This document shows positions 44,103 through 53,215 of a stretch of DNA of 64,000 nt, piece after piece (positions within the stretch are counted from its first letter, which is position 1; each line of letters begins with the position of its first letter). Origin of the DNA: Denitrovibrio sp. (GTDB lineage: Bacteria > Chrysiogenota > Deferribacteres > Deferribacterales > Geovibrionaceae); the NCBI GenBank assembly GCA_002869185.1, contig PKTN01000013.1, positions 1-64,000 of the forward strand. Reading direction: 5' to 3'. A program made the translations under genes and the position numbers. A model generated the notes under the pieces. It saw only the letters and a list, made by a program, of their open reading frames with translations. It had not been told where the DNA came from and searched no databases.

Positions 44103-46175
44103 ATGCATAATTTGCTTAGAATAATAATACTAGTACTTCTAACGTCATCATTAGCCTACTCAGCTCAGATATCAGAAATGACGGTTAAGTCCCTCTTTCC
44201 TAAGGTAGCTGACCTAGAAGGTGGCTCTGAGCTATGGCTAAATACTGGCATTCGATCCAAAAAGGAATCAAACCACACAGTCTTTTCCACTACCTATTCA
44301 TATTACTCTGGTAAGGCAAAAAAGATGATGAATATTGTCCGCAAAGGTCAATACGAAACAAACATTGCTCTCTACTCGTTTAATAATTTTGTAGATGCAT
44401 CAATGTATTTCAGAGAGCTAACAAAGGATGCACCAAAAAATCGTTCTCAACAAGTTCGTTTCGGGGAACGTGGACTATTCTACATTTATCCTAAATCTGG
44501 ATATATCAACGATGCTGATTTTTATCTAGTATACATAAATAAGACATTCGTAGTCTGGATGCACGCCAATGATGGCTTTGCCATGATGGATATCGCAAAC
44601 CCTATAAATGAAGCACTCGACCAATATATACTTAATAACACCTCTATGTATCTTATCAAAAAATTGACTATAGAGGCTCAATCCGAAGGCTACCAGCTTG
44701 AGACCAAACAGCTTGAGTTCACAACAGATTTTCCAGCTAGTATCAAAGTGAGCGGCAAGGTCTTCTCAAAAGAGATAGATCCCCTTGCTGTGGCAACAGT
44801 CAATATTTTGGAGACTGGAGATAGCATCCTAACCGACAGTGACGGTTATTTCGAGCACACAATACTTCTAGACGGGATAAAAGATATCGAGCTCTCGACT
44901 AATTTCTATTTAGACTATGACAAGGCTGAAAAGCTAACACGGTTTAAAGGAGGACTGCTGGAGAGTGGGCTCAAATACAATAAAGACGGAAAGACAAGAA
45001 CACAGATATGGAATATTGAAACAGCTGGAGATCGCGTCTTTGGAACTGCATACGTTAAACTTAAAAAGGGCTATAAAGCCTATCCTATAAAAGGCGAGAT
45101 AGGCAAAGACAACTTAATCTCACTCACCTTAGATTGTAAAAAATCTGGATCTGACTTTGGCTGTGAGCAGGTTTTCGATGGTCGTCTAAAAGGTGACGGA
45201 CTCGAAGGTAGTTGGTCTGGTACTGGTGGTGGTGGAATTTTCAAGGCCGACTCTGGTGGTTATAAACCTACCGAACGCAAGATAATCCTCTCAGATAAAA
45301 CTGCACAGATCAAAACGTTTGCAGTCGATTTCAATGGTCAGCTTCTTAAATCTGCTAACGACATACTGAACATCGGAGCAGGTAGTGATTCTAATGTTAT
45401 GATATTTGTTAAGCCTCACCACGAGAGCTTTAACCTTGACCCTATGAAAACAATATCTGCTAAGCTTGTTTTGACTCATCAGCCAGATAACCAAAAAGGG
45501 AATCTTTCAATCTTTAAATATCAATTAGAGCACAAAGGCTCTAAGGCTTATCTTTCCTCCAGTAAGTATGCTTGTCAACTCTATAAAAGTGACGAACCCT
45601 ATAAGACTGAGATAGATATTACAGATGCGATGACAAACTCTGATGAAGCTTTTGTCATAGGCGGAGTACCAGAGGCAGGCAGTTACGGAAACCACGTCTT
45701 TTCTCCTTCAACAACTAATTACGCTTCACTTAGACCGTATATTGTTATCACTGAATACTCGAAATCAACTCAGAAAGTTAAAACTGAAAGACCATTTGTG
45801 TTTATCAAAGGGGCAAAGAAATCCGCTGACCTCATTGGTGACAGGAATAAGCCCGGAAAAGATGGTAAACCTGACTACTGCTTTGATGCGGTCTTCTCTT
45901 ACCCTGAGAAAAAACTCACAGGTTTTGAGCTTGTCATAAGTGGTGACATTAAAAGACGCTACAACACCAATCCCCTTGACATTTACCCTCTGGTGGTATT
46001 TATTAAAGAGAGTAAACTTGTGAATAATAACAGGGGAGCCATAGCGTATTTGTTTGAAAAAGATTCTGAAAAACTCAAGATATGCATTAATGGCTCTTAC
46101 ATACCAAAAGAGACTGATAGAATATCTTATAAATACTTTATAGACGGAAAACCTCTAGAAGGTCTTGTTCAGTAG
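44103..46175 (+). CDS. Large exported protein of unknown function
   Basis: 690 aa with signal peptide MHNLLRIIILVLLTSSLAYS. I do not recognise the whole. Residues ~215-260 (SIKVSGKVFSKEIDPLAVAT, ETGDSILTDSDGYFEHTI) look like a carboxypeptidase-regulatory-type beta-sandwich. Later parts are beta-rich, with a repeated-looking KPGKDGKPDYCFDA segment near 580. No membrane anchor. A 50-codon membrane protein and kdsA follow closely, so it may belong to an envelope operon. Confidence 0.8.
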   Translation: MHNLLRIIILVLLTSSLAYSAQISEMTVKSLFPKVADLEGGSELWLNTGIRSKKESNHTVFSTTYSYYSGKAKKMMNIVRKGQYETNIALYSFNNFVDASMYFRELTKDAPKNRSQQVRFGERGLFYIYPKSGYINDADFYLVYINKTFVVWMHANDGFAMMDIANPINEALDQYILNNTSMYLIKKLTIEAQSEGYQLETKQLEFTTDFPASIKVSGKVFSKEIDPLAVATVNILETGDSILTDSDGYFEHTILLDGIKDIELSTNFYLDYDKAEKLTRFKGGLLESGLKYNKDGKTRTQIWNIETAGDRVFGTAYVKLKKGYKAYPIKGEIGKDNLISLTLDCKKSGSDFGCEQVFDGRLKGDGLEGSWSGTGGGGIFKADSGGYKPTERKIILSDKTAQIKTFAVDFNGQLLKSANDILNIGAGSDSNVMIFVKPHHESFNLDPMKTISAKLVLTHQPDNQKGNLSIFKYQLEHKGSKAYLSSSKYACQLYKSDEPYKTEIDITDAMTNSDEAFVIGGVPEAGSYGNHVFSPSTTNYASLRPYIVITEYSKSTQKVKTERPFVFIKGAKKSADLIGDRNKPGKDGKPDYCFDAVFSYPEKKLTGFELVISGDIKRRYNTNPLDIYPLVVFIKESKLVNNNRGAIAYLFEKDSEKLKICINGSYIPKETDRISYKYFIDGKPLEGLVQ

Positions 46176-46183
46176 GAGTAGAA

Positions 46184-46336
46184 ATGGAAGATTATATTGG
46201 ATTATTAATTTTTATAGTTTTTGTCTTTGTAATGGCAAAGCTAAAACCAGGTGCTGGCTGAGGTCCCAATGCAGACAGCTGTAGTATCGAGGATCGATAC
46301 AAAAAAGACAAAAAAACAAAAAAAGAGAAAAAATGA
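46184..46336 (+). CDS. Tiny membrane protein with in-frame TGA, candidate selenoprotein
   Basis: A 50-codon ORF read through TGA (46259-46261, codon 26). Residues 4-20 form one membrane helix (YIGLLIFIVFVFVMAKL). Then KPGAG-[TGA]-GPNADSC, giving Sec26 and Cys33, and a Lys-rich tail (~39-50) that should lie in the cytosol. GGAG precedes the ATG. Its final TGA overlaps the kdsA start as ATGA, typical coupling and a strong sign that the part after the TGA is translated. A SECIS-like hairpin sits at 46284-46300. Alternative: the TGA ends a 25-aa peptide, or replaces a Cys codon by mutation or error. Family not recognised. Confidence 0.6.
46284..46300 (+). promoter_or_regulatory. SECIS-like hairpin downstream of the in-frame TGA
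   Basis: Perfect 7-bp stem GTATCGA / TCGATAC with the apical loop GGA. The loop starts 30 nt after the TGA and opens with GG. Bacterial SECIS elements have a short stem, a G in the first two loop positions and a spacing of about 16-37 nt from the UGA, all met here. SelB recognition is inferred. Confidence 0.5.
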
Positions 46337-47133
46337 TCGACTTATATAATAAATTCTCAAATGAATTCTCTGTGATAGCTGGTCCTTGTGTTATCGAAGA
46401 CCCAGATATGATCTTACGCATAGCAGAAAAAATGCAAAAAATCACAGACAATCTTGGCATAAATTATGTTTTCAAAGCCTCATTTGATAAGGCTAACCGT
46501 ACATCAATCACAAGCTTCAGAGGTCCCGGCTTAGAAGAAGGGCTAAGAATGCTTGATAATGTAAAAGCAAAGACTGGGCTACCTATTCTGACCGATATTC
46601 ACGAAGCAAATCAGGCAGCACCTGTTGCAGAGGTTGCTGATATCCTTCAAATCCCTGCCTTTCTATGTCGCCAGACTGACTTACTCGTTGCGGCGGCTAA
46701 AACTGATAAGATCATAAATATTAAAAAGGCTCAGTTTCTAGCAGGTTATGACATGGTTCACCCAGCAAAAAAAGTTACTGATTCTGGAAATGATAAAGTT
46801 ATGCTCACCGAGCGTGGCACACTATTTGGTTACGGCAACCTTGTGGTAGATATGAGAAACCTAAAGGATATGCAAGAGATTGGATTCCCTGTTGTTATGG
46901 ACGTGACTCATTCTGTTCAAAGACCAGGCGGACTTGGTGGCAAGAGTGGTGGGGACAGCAAATACGCCCCAACCTTAGCTCTGGCTGCTGCGGCATCTGG
47001 TGTTCATAGTTTCTTCTTTGAAACACACGAAGACCCATCAATCGCACTTGCTGATGGTCCTAATATGCTGGCAATTGACGAGCTTGGAGCTCTTCTTGTA
47101 AAACTCCTTAGAGTTAAGGAAGCTATCAGCTAG
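46333..47133 (+). CDS. kdsA: 3-deoxy-8-phosphooctulonate (KDO-8-P) synthase
   Basis: Condenses arabinose 5-phosphate and phosphoenolpyruvate to KDO 8-phosphate for lipopolysaccharide core synthesis. Signature parts: VIAGPCVIEDP, FKASFDKANRTSI, PILTDIHEANQAAPVAEV and the metal-site IPAFLCRQTD, plus DVTHSVQRPGG. The Cys in FLCRQT suggests the metal-dependent class. 266 aa. ATG overlaps the TGA of the small membrane protein. Confidence 0.95.
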   Translation: MIDLYNKFSNEFSVIAGPCVIEDPDMILRIAEKMQKITDNLGINYVFKASFDKANRTSITSFRGPGLEEGLRMLDNVKAKTGLPILTDIHEANQAAPVAEVADILQIPAFLCRQTDLLVAAAKTDKIINIKKAQFLAGYDMVHPAKKVTDSGNDKVMLTERGTLFGYGNLVVDMRNLKDMQEIGFPVVMDVTHSVQRPGGLGGKSGGDSKYAPTLALAAAASGVHSFFFETHEDPSIALADGPNMLAIDELGALLVKLLRVKEAIS

Positions 47134-48224
47134 TGAAAGGTCTATACGTCCACCTACCCTTTTGTAAGAACAAATGCTTATACTGCGGATTTTATTCCGA
47201 AACTGATAGTTACGATATACAGAAAGAGTACTTTCAAGCCTTAATAGCCGATCTCAAATCTAGGGAAATTAAAGACTACAACACGCTATATATAGGCGGT
47301 GGCACCCCCTCCAGTGTAGACATGAACCTCTTAGCTGGTTTTCTAGATATGCTATCAGTCCTCACCAAAGGTAACTTTGCAGAATCTACGATAGAGGCTA
47401 ACCCTGAGAGCATTAGCGACGATTTCCTAGACCTTGTACATAATTACAAATTCTCTAGACTAAGTGTCGGATGTCAGAGTACATCTGACATGGTTTTAAA
47501 GATGCTCACTCGGATACACACCTCAAAGGACATATTCGACTCTGTTGAGCTAATCAGAAAGAAATGCCCAGATACAGCACTCAACCTAGATATGATATAC
47601 GATATCCCTGGCGCTGCTTTCGAAGACACCTTCTCAACTCTAAAAGACTTAATCAAACTAAACCCTGAGCATATCTCAGCATATACATACAGCTTTGACA
47701 CCTCATACCTAGAAGACAAGAAGGATGAGTCAACAGACTTTATGATAGTCAGAGAAAGATTGATAGATGCGGGGTATAATAAGTACGAAATATCTAATTT
47801 TGCAAGGTCAGGGCATGAGAGTCTGCATAACATAAACTACTGGCAACTTGGTGATTATGACGGTATAGGCTCGTCAGCTTGGTCACTGCAAAACCTGCCC
47901 AACAAAAGAATTCTTAAAGGCAAGACTGACAACATAAGAGACTATATCAAAGACCCTCTAGTCTATCTTGCTACCGAAACCACAGATAACCCGCAAACTA
48001 TCATTGAAGAACTCGTCTTTGGACTAAGGATCACCGATGGAGTTGATCTTGATAAAATCTGCGTAAATATAGATGCAGAGCTCAAAGATAAGTTGTATAA
48101 TGCACTTACAGAACTTAAAAAGAAGGATTTGGTCGTATGGAATGGTTCAAAAGTAGCCTTAAGCAACAGCGGAGAACTTTTATTGGACTCTGTGCAGTCA
48201 TTCTTATGGGAACAACTGCCCTAG
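47133..48224 (+). CDS. hemW: HemW-type radical SAM haem chaperone
   Basis: 363-aa radical SAM protein of the HemN-like class. Cluster motif CKNKCLYCGF (CxxxCxxC plus C/F) near residue 11, GGGTPSS and the C-terminal HemN_C-type domain (YEISNFARSGHES). HemW members bind haem and deliver it to respiratory proteins, unlike true coproporphyrinogen dehydrogenase. GTG start overlaps the kdsA stop by one base. The next gene encodes a c-type cytochrome, fitting a haem-related role. Confidence 0.88.
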   Translation: MKGLYVHLPFCKNKCLYCGFYSETDSYDIQKEYFQALIADLKSREIKDYNTLYIGGGTPSSVDMNLLAGFLDMLSVLTKGNFAESTIEANPESISDDFLDLVHNYKFSRLSVGCQSTSDMVLKMLTRIHTSKDIFDSVELIRKKCPDTALNLDMIYDIPGAAFEDTFSTLKDLIKLNPEHISAYTYSFDTSYLEDKKDESTDFMIVRERLIDAGYNKYEISNFARSGHESLHNINYWQLGDYDGIGSSAWSLQNLPNKRILKGKTDNIRDYIKDPLVYLATETTDNPQTIIEELVFGLRITDGVDLDKICVNIDAELKDKLYNALTELKKKDLVVWNGSKVALSNSGELLLDSVQSFLWEQLP

Positions 48225-48472
48225 TAGCTTATGCGGGATGTGCAGGCGACTGCATAACATGCCACCCTGCCCTTAACGGAGATAAAGATCATCTCGCTCT
48301 AAAGACTTGTATTAACTGCCACGCACCAGCAGTGAAACCTAAACTTTTCCAATTTGGCGGCGGCGCAGCAGAAGAATGCGGAAATGATTGCTTTGAGTGT
48401 CATCAACAGTGGCCAAAAGATGGTAACCATGCACCACTCGACACTTGCCAGAACTGTCACGAAAAAAAATGA
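48137..48472 (+). CDS. Small tetrahaem cytochrome c
   Basis: 111 aa exported protein with N-terminal signal sequence (KQQRRTFIGLCAVILMGTTA then LVAYA). Four haem sites: CITCH, CINCH, CFECH and CQNCH; the extra Cys in AGCAGDC and ECGND are not part of CXXCH. The ATG at 48137 overlaps hemW by 88 nt; no later start keeps the signal peptide, so the overlap is probably real. Likely periplasmic electron carrier. Its stop overlaps the cupin gene. Confidence 0.85.
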   Translation: MEWFKSSLKQQRRTFIGLCAVILMGTTALVAYAGCAGDCITCHPALNGDKDHLALKTCINCHAPAVKPKLFQFGGGAAEECGNDCFECHQQWPKDGNHAPLDTCQNCHEKK

Positions 48473-48819
48473 AAGCGACAAGATTATATACTAAAGATGA
48501 CGGAAAATCAGCCTTTGTCGATTTTGACATTGAGCTCGAAGACTCAGGAGATATAGGTCACCTATCTAAAATATACCCTGTAACTGGTATAATTTTCAGA
48601 GAAACTGATGAGGACTATGACTATGGCTGGCATAACGCTCCTCAAAGACAGTTCATCCTTATGCTTGAGGGCGGTGTTGACATCACCTCTGGCGAAAATG
48701 AGACGCGTAGATTTAAAGCTGGTGATATACTTCTAGTAGAAGACACCACAGGCGATGGGCATATAAGCAGAGCCGTAGATGGGAAGAGAAGAAAATCAGT
48801 ATTTATTATCTTGGAGTAA
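48469..48819 (+). CDS. Cupin-fold protein
   Basis: 116 aa from ATG 48469, which overlaps the cytochrome stop as ATGA. Beta-barrel pattern with WHNAPQRQFILMLEGGVDI and RFKAGDILLVEDTTGDGHIS, the two cupin motifs. The usual first-motif His pair reads WHNAP/RQF and only some metal ligands are present. No signal peptide. Substrate unknown. Confidence 0.8.
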   Translation: MKATRLYTKDDGKSAFVDFDIELEDSGDIGHLSKIYPVTGIIFRETDEDYDYGWHNAPQRQFILMLEGGVDITSGENETRRFKAGDILLVEDTTGDGHISRAVDGKRRKSVFIILE

Positions 48820-48822
48820 ACT

Positions 48823-49227
48823 ATGAAAGCAACTTGGTGTGATTCTCTAGCGAGTGGTAACGAAACTATAGACAGTCAACATAAAGAACTATTCGAGCAT
48901 ATGAATGCCTTTTTCGATAACATAACACATACCCACAATCACGAAACAACTGTTCGCACACTCAATTTCCTCGTTAAATATGTCAGATACCACTTTGGCA
49001 CAGAAGAGGAATTAATGCGTGAAAGCGAATATCCTCACTTTAAAGAGCACTTAAACGCACACAGGATTATCGTCGACAAGCTCATGGAGTGTTATAAAGA
49101 TCTTATCAGATCTGGCAATACAGAAGTAATTACAGAAGAACTCGGAGTGCTCCTCCAGAAGTGGTTTGTTGAGCATATAATGGATAATGATATAAAACTA
49201 GCCGAGCACCTTAAAAACAATGCCTAA
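48823..49227 (+). CDS. Bacteriohemerythrin
   Basis: Non-haem di-iron O2-binding protein, 134 aa. Ligands seen in order: His in DSQHKELFEH, His and Glu in RYHFGTEEELM, His in PHFKEHLNAH, and His/Asp in VEHIMDNDIKL. Serves in oxygen sensing, storage or scavenging in microaerobes and anaerobes. Follows the cupin after 3 nt and overlaps the MFS transporter by 8 nt. Confidence 0.93.
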   Translation: MKATWCDSLASGNETIDSQHKELFEHMNAFFDNITHTHNHETTVRTLNFLVKYVRYHFGTEEELMRESEYPHFKEHLNAHRIIVDKLMECYKDLIRSGNTEVITEELGVLLQKWFVEHIMDNDIKLAEHLKNNA

Positions 49228-50374
49228 TTCAACACGGTTGCTTGCACTAGGAATCCTGTCTCTTTCGCTTCTAACCATTATGGCTGGAGCTGCTGTTTCC
49301 CCTGCATTAGCCGATATACAAGCTCACCTTGCTGGTGCAAAACCAACCCTTACAAAAATGATCCTCACTCTACCTGCTGTATTCATAATACCTACGTCAT
49401 ACTCTATTGGTAGGTGGTCAGGTGGTTTCTCTAAAAAAAGACTCGCACTATTTGGTGTTTGTATTTATACAGTATCTGGTTTCTGGGCATTTTTTGCAAC
49501 TGACATATATATGTTATTAGCCTCAAGAGCTGTTCTAGGTGTAGCAGTAGGTATCATTATGCCTGTGGCAGCTTCGCTTATCGCGGATTTTTATCAAGGC
49601 GAACAACGCATGCGCATGATGGGGTTCAATTCAGCCTTCGCTAACTTTGGTGGCATCATAGCCACATTCTCGTCAGGATTACTGGCGTCAATAGATTGGA
49701 GATATGCTTTTTTAGTATATTCTGCAGGGATACCTGTTTTCATCATAGGGTTACTCTTTATCAAAGAACCTAACTCCACAGCGAACCACGACAAAACAGC
49801 ACCTCGTAAAAAATTACCAATGCAAACATATAAAATGGCATTCCCTGGTTTCTTAGTCTTCTTAGGATTCTATACTATCCCTACCAATATTGCTGTATAC
49901 CTGATCACAAACAAGATTGGAGGTCCTGCGGAAGCTGGATACGCTCTAGCGCTCTCAACAGGTACTGCTATGATACTGGGGCTAATGGTTACTAGAATAA
50001 GGCGTATATTCGGGCGTCTTTTTGTTCCTTCTATAATTTTCATGATGCTGATATGCCACACTCTTTTGGGATTCACCTCAAGCGTCTTAATGGTAAATAT
50101 CGCTATGATAGCAAACGGATATACCTTAAGCATGGCTATTCCATATATAATGATGAGATCTACCGAAAGCTCAAATGGGCACAACGTAGGTGCAACATCA
50201 CTTGTGACTTCGTTTATATTTTTAGGTCAATTCTTTTCGCCAATTGTTTTAGATGGTATAGCCAGGATTATTAATAGCTCAGACCCAACTATTAATTTTA
50301 AGATTGTAGCAATTGGAACAGGATTTGTATTGGTATATTCACTTTTTAGGATTTCTCAGAAGCCTTCCGTTTAG
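49220..50374 (+). CDS. Major facilitator superfamily transporter
   Basis: 384 aa with about 12 predicted membrane helices. The helix-2/3 loop contains SIGRWSGGFSKKRLA, an MFS motif-A-like stretch, and helix 4-5 holds RAVLGVAVGIIMPVAASL. This resembles drug/metabolite exporters of the DHA type. Substrate unknown. Overlaps hemerythrin by 8 nt. The 3' end overlaps the convergent mshN-like gene by 29 nt. Confidence 0.9.
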   Translation: MPNSTRLLALGILSLSLLTIMAGAAVSPALADIQAHLAGAKPTLTKMILTLPAVFIIPTSYSIGRWSGGFSKKRLALFGVCIYTVSGFWAFFATDIYMLLASRAVLGVAVGIIMPVAASLIADFYQGEQRMRMMGFNSAFANFGGIIATFSSGLLASIDWRYAFLVYSAGIPVFIIGLLFIKEPNSTANHDKTAPRKKLPMQTYKMAFPGFLVFLGFYTIPTNIAVYLITNKIGGPAEAGYALALSTGTAMILGLMVTRIRRIFGRLFVPSIIFMMLICHTLLGFTSSVLMVNIAMIANGYTLSMAIPYIMMRSTESSNGHNVGATSLVTSFIFLGQFFSPIVLDGIARIINSSDPTINFKIVAIGTGFVLVYSLFRISQKPSV

Positions 50375-51635
50375 CTTCCATCTCTTTCTCTTCTTTTATT
50401 CTCTTTATATATTCACTCAATGCCATAGCTCTGTTTGATGCTGTAATCTTCAACCCTGAATCAGCCTGAAGCTCACCCAAACGATTATACATCTCAATAG
50501 CCATCTCATATTTTTTGTTTGTATCTAGTAATCTGGCATAGGCATAAACGTAATAAGGCTCGACATAGACCATATCAACAGCTTTACCGTAAGCTATCTC
50601 TGCTCTCTCATAGTCCTTCTTTTCCTCGTGTATCTGCCCAGCTGTATAGTACAGCTTGCCGTCGTTACTGAATTTACCTAAATTATCTTTAAGGAGTGAT
50701 AGACTGTCGGCAGTATAACCAACACTATTCAATTCAGTAGCAGTGAAAGCAATAACCTTAGCACTCGCTGCCCTTTTATGCTTTTTAAGGTCAGCACTAA
50801 TAAGGCTAATATCACCCTTGCCAATTCTTGCTTTTAACAGACTAGCAAGGCTAGCAGGGGTCGCTTTTATCTTGAGTACTTTTTCATAGTTTTCAATAGC
50901 TTTGTCGTATCTTTTATCCTCTAAAGCTCTGTTCGCTGTTGCCATAAGTGTATTGTAATTAATCTTTTTATTAAACTTTCTACGTTGCTCATCAGTCAGA
51001 ACTGGTTTTGCCGGTTTTTGAACTATTGATTCTGGTTCAGGTTCTCCTGGCAGTTCAGATCCATTAGGCATATCTAAACCTGCCTGTAGAGCTTTTACAT
51101 TGTTTACCTGATCAATGATACCATTAGGAGTAGAAGTCTTCTTCACTTCAGGAGCCTTTAATGGTCTCTTAACCACCACTTCAGGTTTAGCTTGACTTGG
51201 CAAAGCATCAACATCACCAAGACGTCTTACATTTGCATCTGTTGTACTCTTAATCTTCTCTTCAAAGTCCTTGGCTGCGTCTTGCACAGCCTTATCAACA
51301 GCAGCATCTATCCTAGCTTTTATCTCTGCCTCAGTAACTTTTGGACTAGTTTGAGCTACCTGAGCTTGTTGTTTTATTGGTTGAGTTTTTGGTGTGTTTG
51401 TTGGGGTTGTTTTAGCAGTGCGAATAGGCGGAGTCACAGTATAATTGGTTGAGCTCCCAGAGCCAATAAAAAAGACAATCGCTGCTCCGACAATAGACAG
51501 CCCTAAAACTGCCAAAAGTCCTATATTAGGCATTTTTCCACGTTTCTTAGGCGCAAGGTTTATCATACCTGGAGGAACGTTCACTTGGTCAGATTGCTTT
51601 TTTAACTTTTTTAGATTGTCTATTATTAGGCTCAT
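50346..51635 (-). CDS. mshN: TPR protein of the MSHA-type pilus locus (MshN-like)
   Basis: 429 aa. Cytosolic N-terminus, one membrane helix at ~35-55 (NIGLLAVLGLSIVGAAIVFF), a Thr/Pro/Lys-rich linker, and periplasmic TPRs from ~225 (NRALEDKRYDKAIENYEKVL; YYTAGQIHEEKKDYERAEIA). MshN-type proteins link inner-membrane and outer-membrane parts of the pilus machine. Directly after the secretin (2-nt gap). The specific MshN name rests on position and layout. Confidence 0.75.
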   Translation of the reverse strand: MSLIIDNLKKLKKQSDQVNVPPGMINLAPKKRGKMPNIGLLAVLGLSIVGAAIVFFIGSGSSTNYTVTPPIRTAKTTPTNTPKTQPIKQQAQVAQTSPKVTEAEIKARIDAAVDKAVQDAAKDFEEKIKSTTDANVRRLGDVDALPSQAKPEVVVKRPLKAPEVKKTSTPNGIIDQVNNVKALQAGLDMPNGSELPGEPEPESIVQKPAKPVLTDEQRRKFNKKINYNTLMATANRALEDKRYDKAIENYEKVLKIKATPASLASLLKARIGKGDISLISADLKKHKRAASAKVIAFTATELNSVGYTADSLSLLKDNLGKFSNDGKLYYTAGQIHEEKKDYERAEIAYGKAVDMVYVEPYYVYAYARLLDTNKKYEMAIEMYNRLGELQADSGLKITASNRAMALSEYIKRIKEEKEMEAKRKASEKS

Positions 51636-51637
51636 AT

Positions 51638-53215
51638 TTATCCGTCAATGATTGTTGTTTTCAAGAATATCACAAGTTCACGTTTCTCTACAACTTTTGA
51701 TTTACCCTTAAAAAGATACCCCAATACAGGGATATCGCCAAGGAGAGGGATCTTCTCTTCTGCTGTAGTTTCAACATTGCTGATTAGCCCACCCATTACA
51801 ATAGTCTGCCCAGAAGGAACATTAAGAACTGTGCCCGCCTCTTTCAGATTGATAACAGGATAACTAGCGACTACCTCACCAGCTTCATTATATTGAGTCT
51901 TTACCGATTCAACATCGGAGAAGACAGGAACTATATTTAGTGTAACGCTATCTGCATTTTTAACATGTGCAGTAACACCAAGAACAACTCCATCTAGCAC
52001 TGTCACACGAGTATAAGTCACTGTTGTTTCGTTGGTCTCACCGTCTATCTCTTTCTCCATCTCCCAGAAAGGAACTAATTGCCCCGATGATATCATAGCA
52101 GACTGACCGTTCATCACTCTAATACGTGGATTTCCCATAGACTCAACTCGGCCTTGGGTAGCCATAAAGGCAAACCATTTATCAACCGCAGTATTAGCTA
52201 TTATACCGACAGGTGTAAGTCCACCTGAAAGAAAGTTTGTTCCACCAGAAGTACCGAGCCCTAAAGAGCCCCTGTTGCCATCTATTGCTCCCTGCCAATT
52301 TATTCCGTAAGCACTATTATCATTAAGAATAACTTCAACAAGCTTCGCTTCAATAAGAACCTGCTTGCCTACTTCTGCCATTACATCATTAACATAACTC
52401 TCTATTAACTTCATCTTCTCTGGGGTAGTAATAACCTTTAAAACACCTGTAAAAATATTATAAAGATAACCTTCTGTCCCTCTGAAGTAACTAAAGTCTT
52501 TCTGAGCACCAGTTGCAGAGGCTCCACCACTAGTTGTGCTAGTAGCACCTGTACTGCTATTCGATCCGCCTTCACCTTCACCACTACCGCCAGCATTCTC
52601 AATTTGGTTAGGAAAGATGATAGAATGTATTGCACTTGCTATTTGTGATTGAAGATTACTGATCTCTGGATCTTGGGTATATTTGAGTGAATAATCACCC
52701 TTTAGGCTAGACTCAGCAGAACCGAACACGTCTCCACCAATCTCAGCATTCTGAGTTGTCGACTTGCTTATGTAAGGAATATTAAATGTTTTAGTAAGGC
52801 TTGCCACAAGCTTAAGTGAGCTACCAGTGACTATATAGTAGATTACAGCATTATCTGAGATAATGTCTAAGACATCTCTAGCTGGCATATTATTAACTGT
52901 CAAGGTGAATGGTTTTCTAGCGTTTATGTCTGGGCTAATGATGAGGTTAAGCCCAGCCTCTGCCGCAACCATATAAAGAACTGATGAAAGCGTCTCTTCT
53001 ATAGCATCAAGTGTTATAAAAACACCTTCGAGCGGGTCATCTTCAAGAACTTCTTCTCTCACAACCGGAGGAGGTGGTGGTAACAAATTTTTGACGACCA
53101 ATGACTTTTTAAAGTCAGGTTTAGCTGTTGCTGCTTCTTGCTTTTGTTGTGTGGTAGAAGCGCAACCAAATATCAAAATAACTATTAATAGTGTTAATAA
53201 TTTACGAATAACCAT
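51638..53215 (-). CDS. mshL: MSHA/type IV pilus secretin (MshL/PilQ-like)
   Basis: Outer-membrane secretin, 525 aa. Lipoprotein signal with lipobox LIFGC (~16), STN/N0-like domain (INARKPFTLTVNNMPARDVL), N1 region, a Ser/Gly/Thr-rich insert (SNSSTGATSTTSGGASATGA), and the C-terminal secretin domain with VLIEAKLVEVILNDNSAYG and VPSGQTIVMGGLI. Start chosen at ATG 53215 with GGGGAG upstream; ATG 53227 is also possible. The secretin family is certain. MSHA type fits the neighbours. Confidence 0.9.
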   Translation of the reverse strand: MVIRKLLTLLIVILIFGCASTTQQKQEAATAKPDFKKSLVVKNLLPPPPPVVREEVLEDDPLEGVFITLDAIEETLSSVLYMVAAEAGLNLIISPDINARKPFTLTVNNMPARDVLDIISDNAVIYYIVTGSSLKLVASLTKTFNIPYISKSTTQNAEIGGDVFGSAESSLKGDYSLKYTQDPEISNLQSQIASAIHSIIFPNQIENAGGSGEGEGGSNSSTGATSTTSGGASATGAQKDFSYFRGTEGYLYNIFTGVLKVITTPEKMKLIESYVNDVMAEVGKQVLIEAKLVEVILNDNSAYGINWQGAIDGNRGSLGLGTSGGTNFLSGGLTPVGIIANTAVDKWFAFMATQGRVESMGNPRIRVMNGQSAMISSGQLVPFWEMEKEIDGETNETTVTYTRVTVLDGVVLGVTAHVKNADSVTLNIVPVFSDVESVKTQYNEAGEVVASYPVINLKEAGTVLNVPSGQTIVMGGLISNVETTAEEKIPLLGDIPVLGYLFKGKSKVVEKRELVIFLKTTIIDG

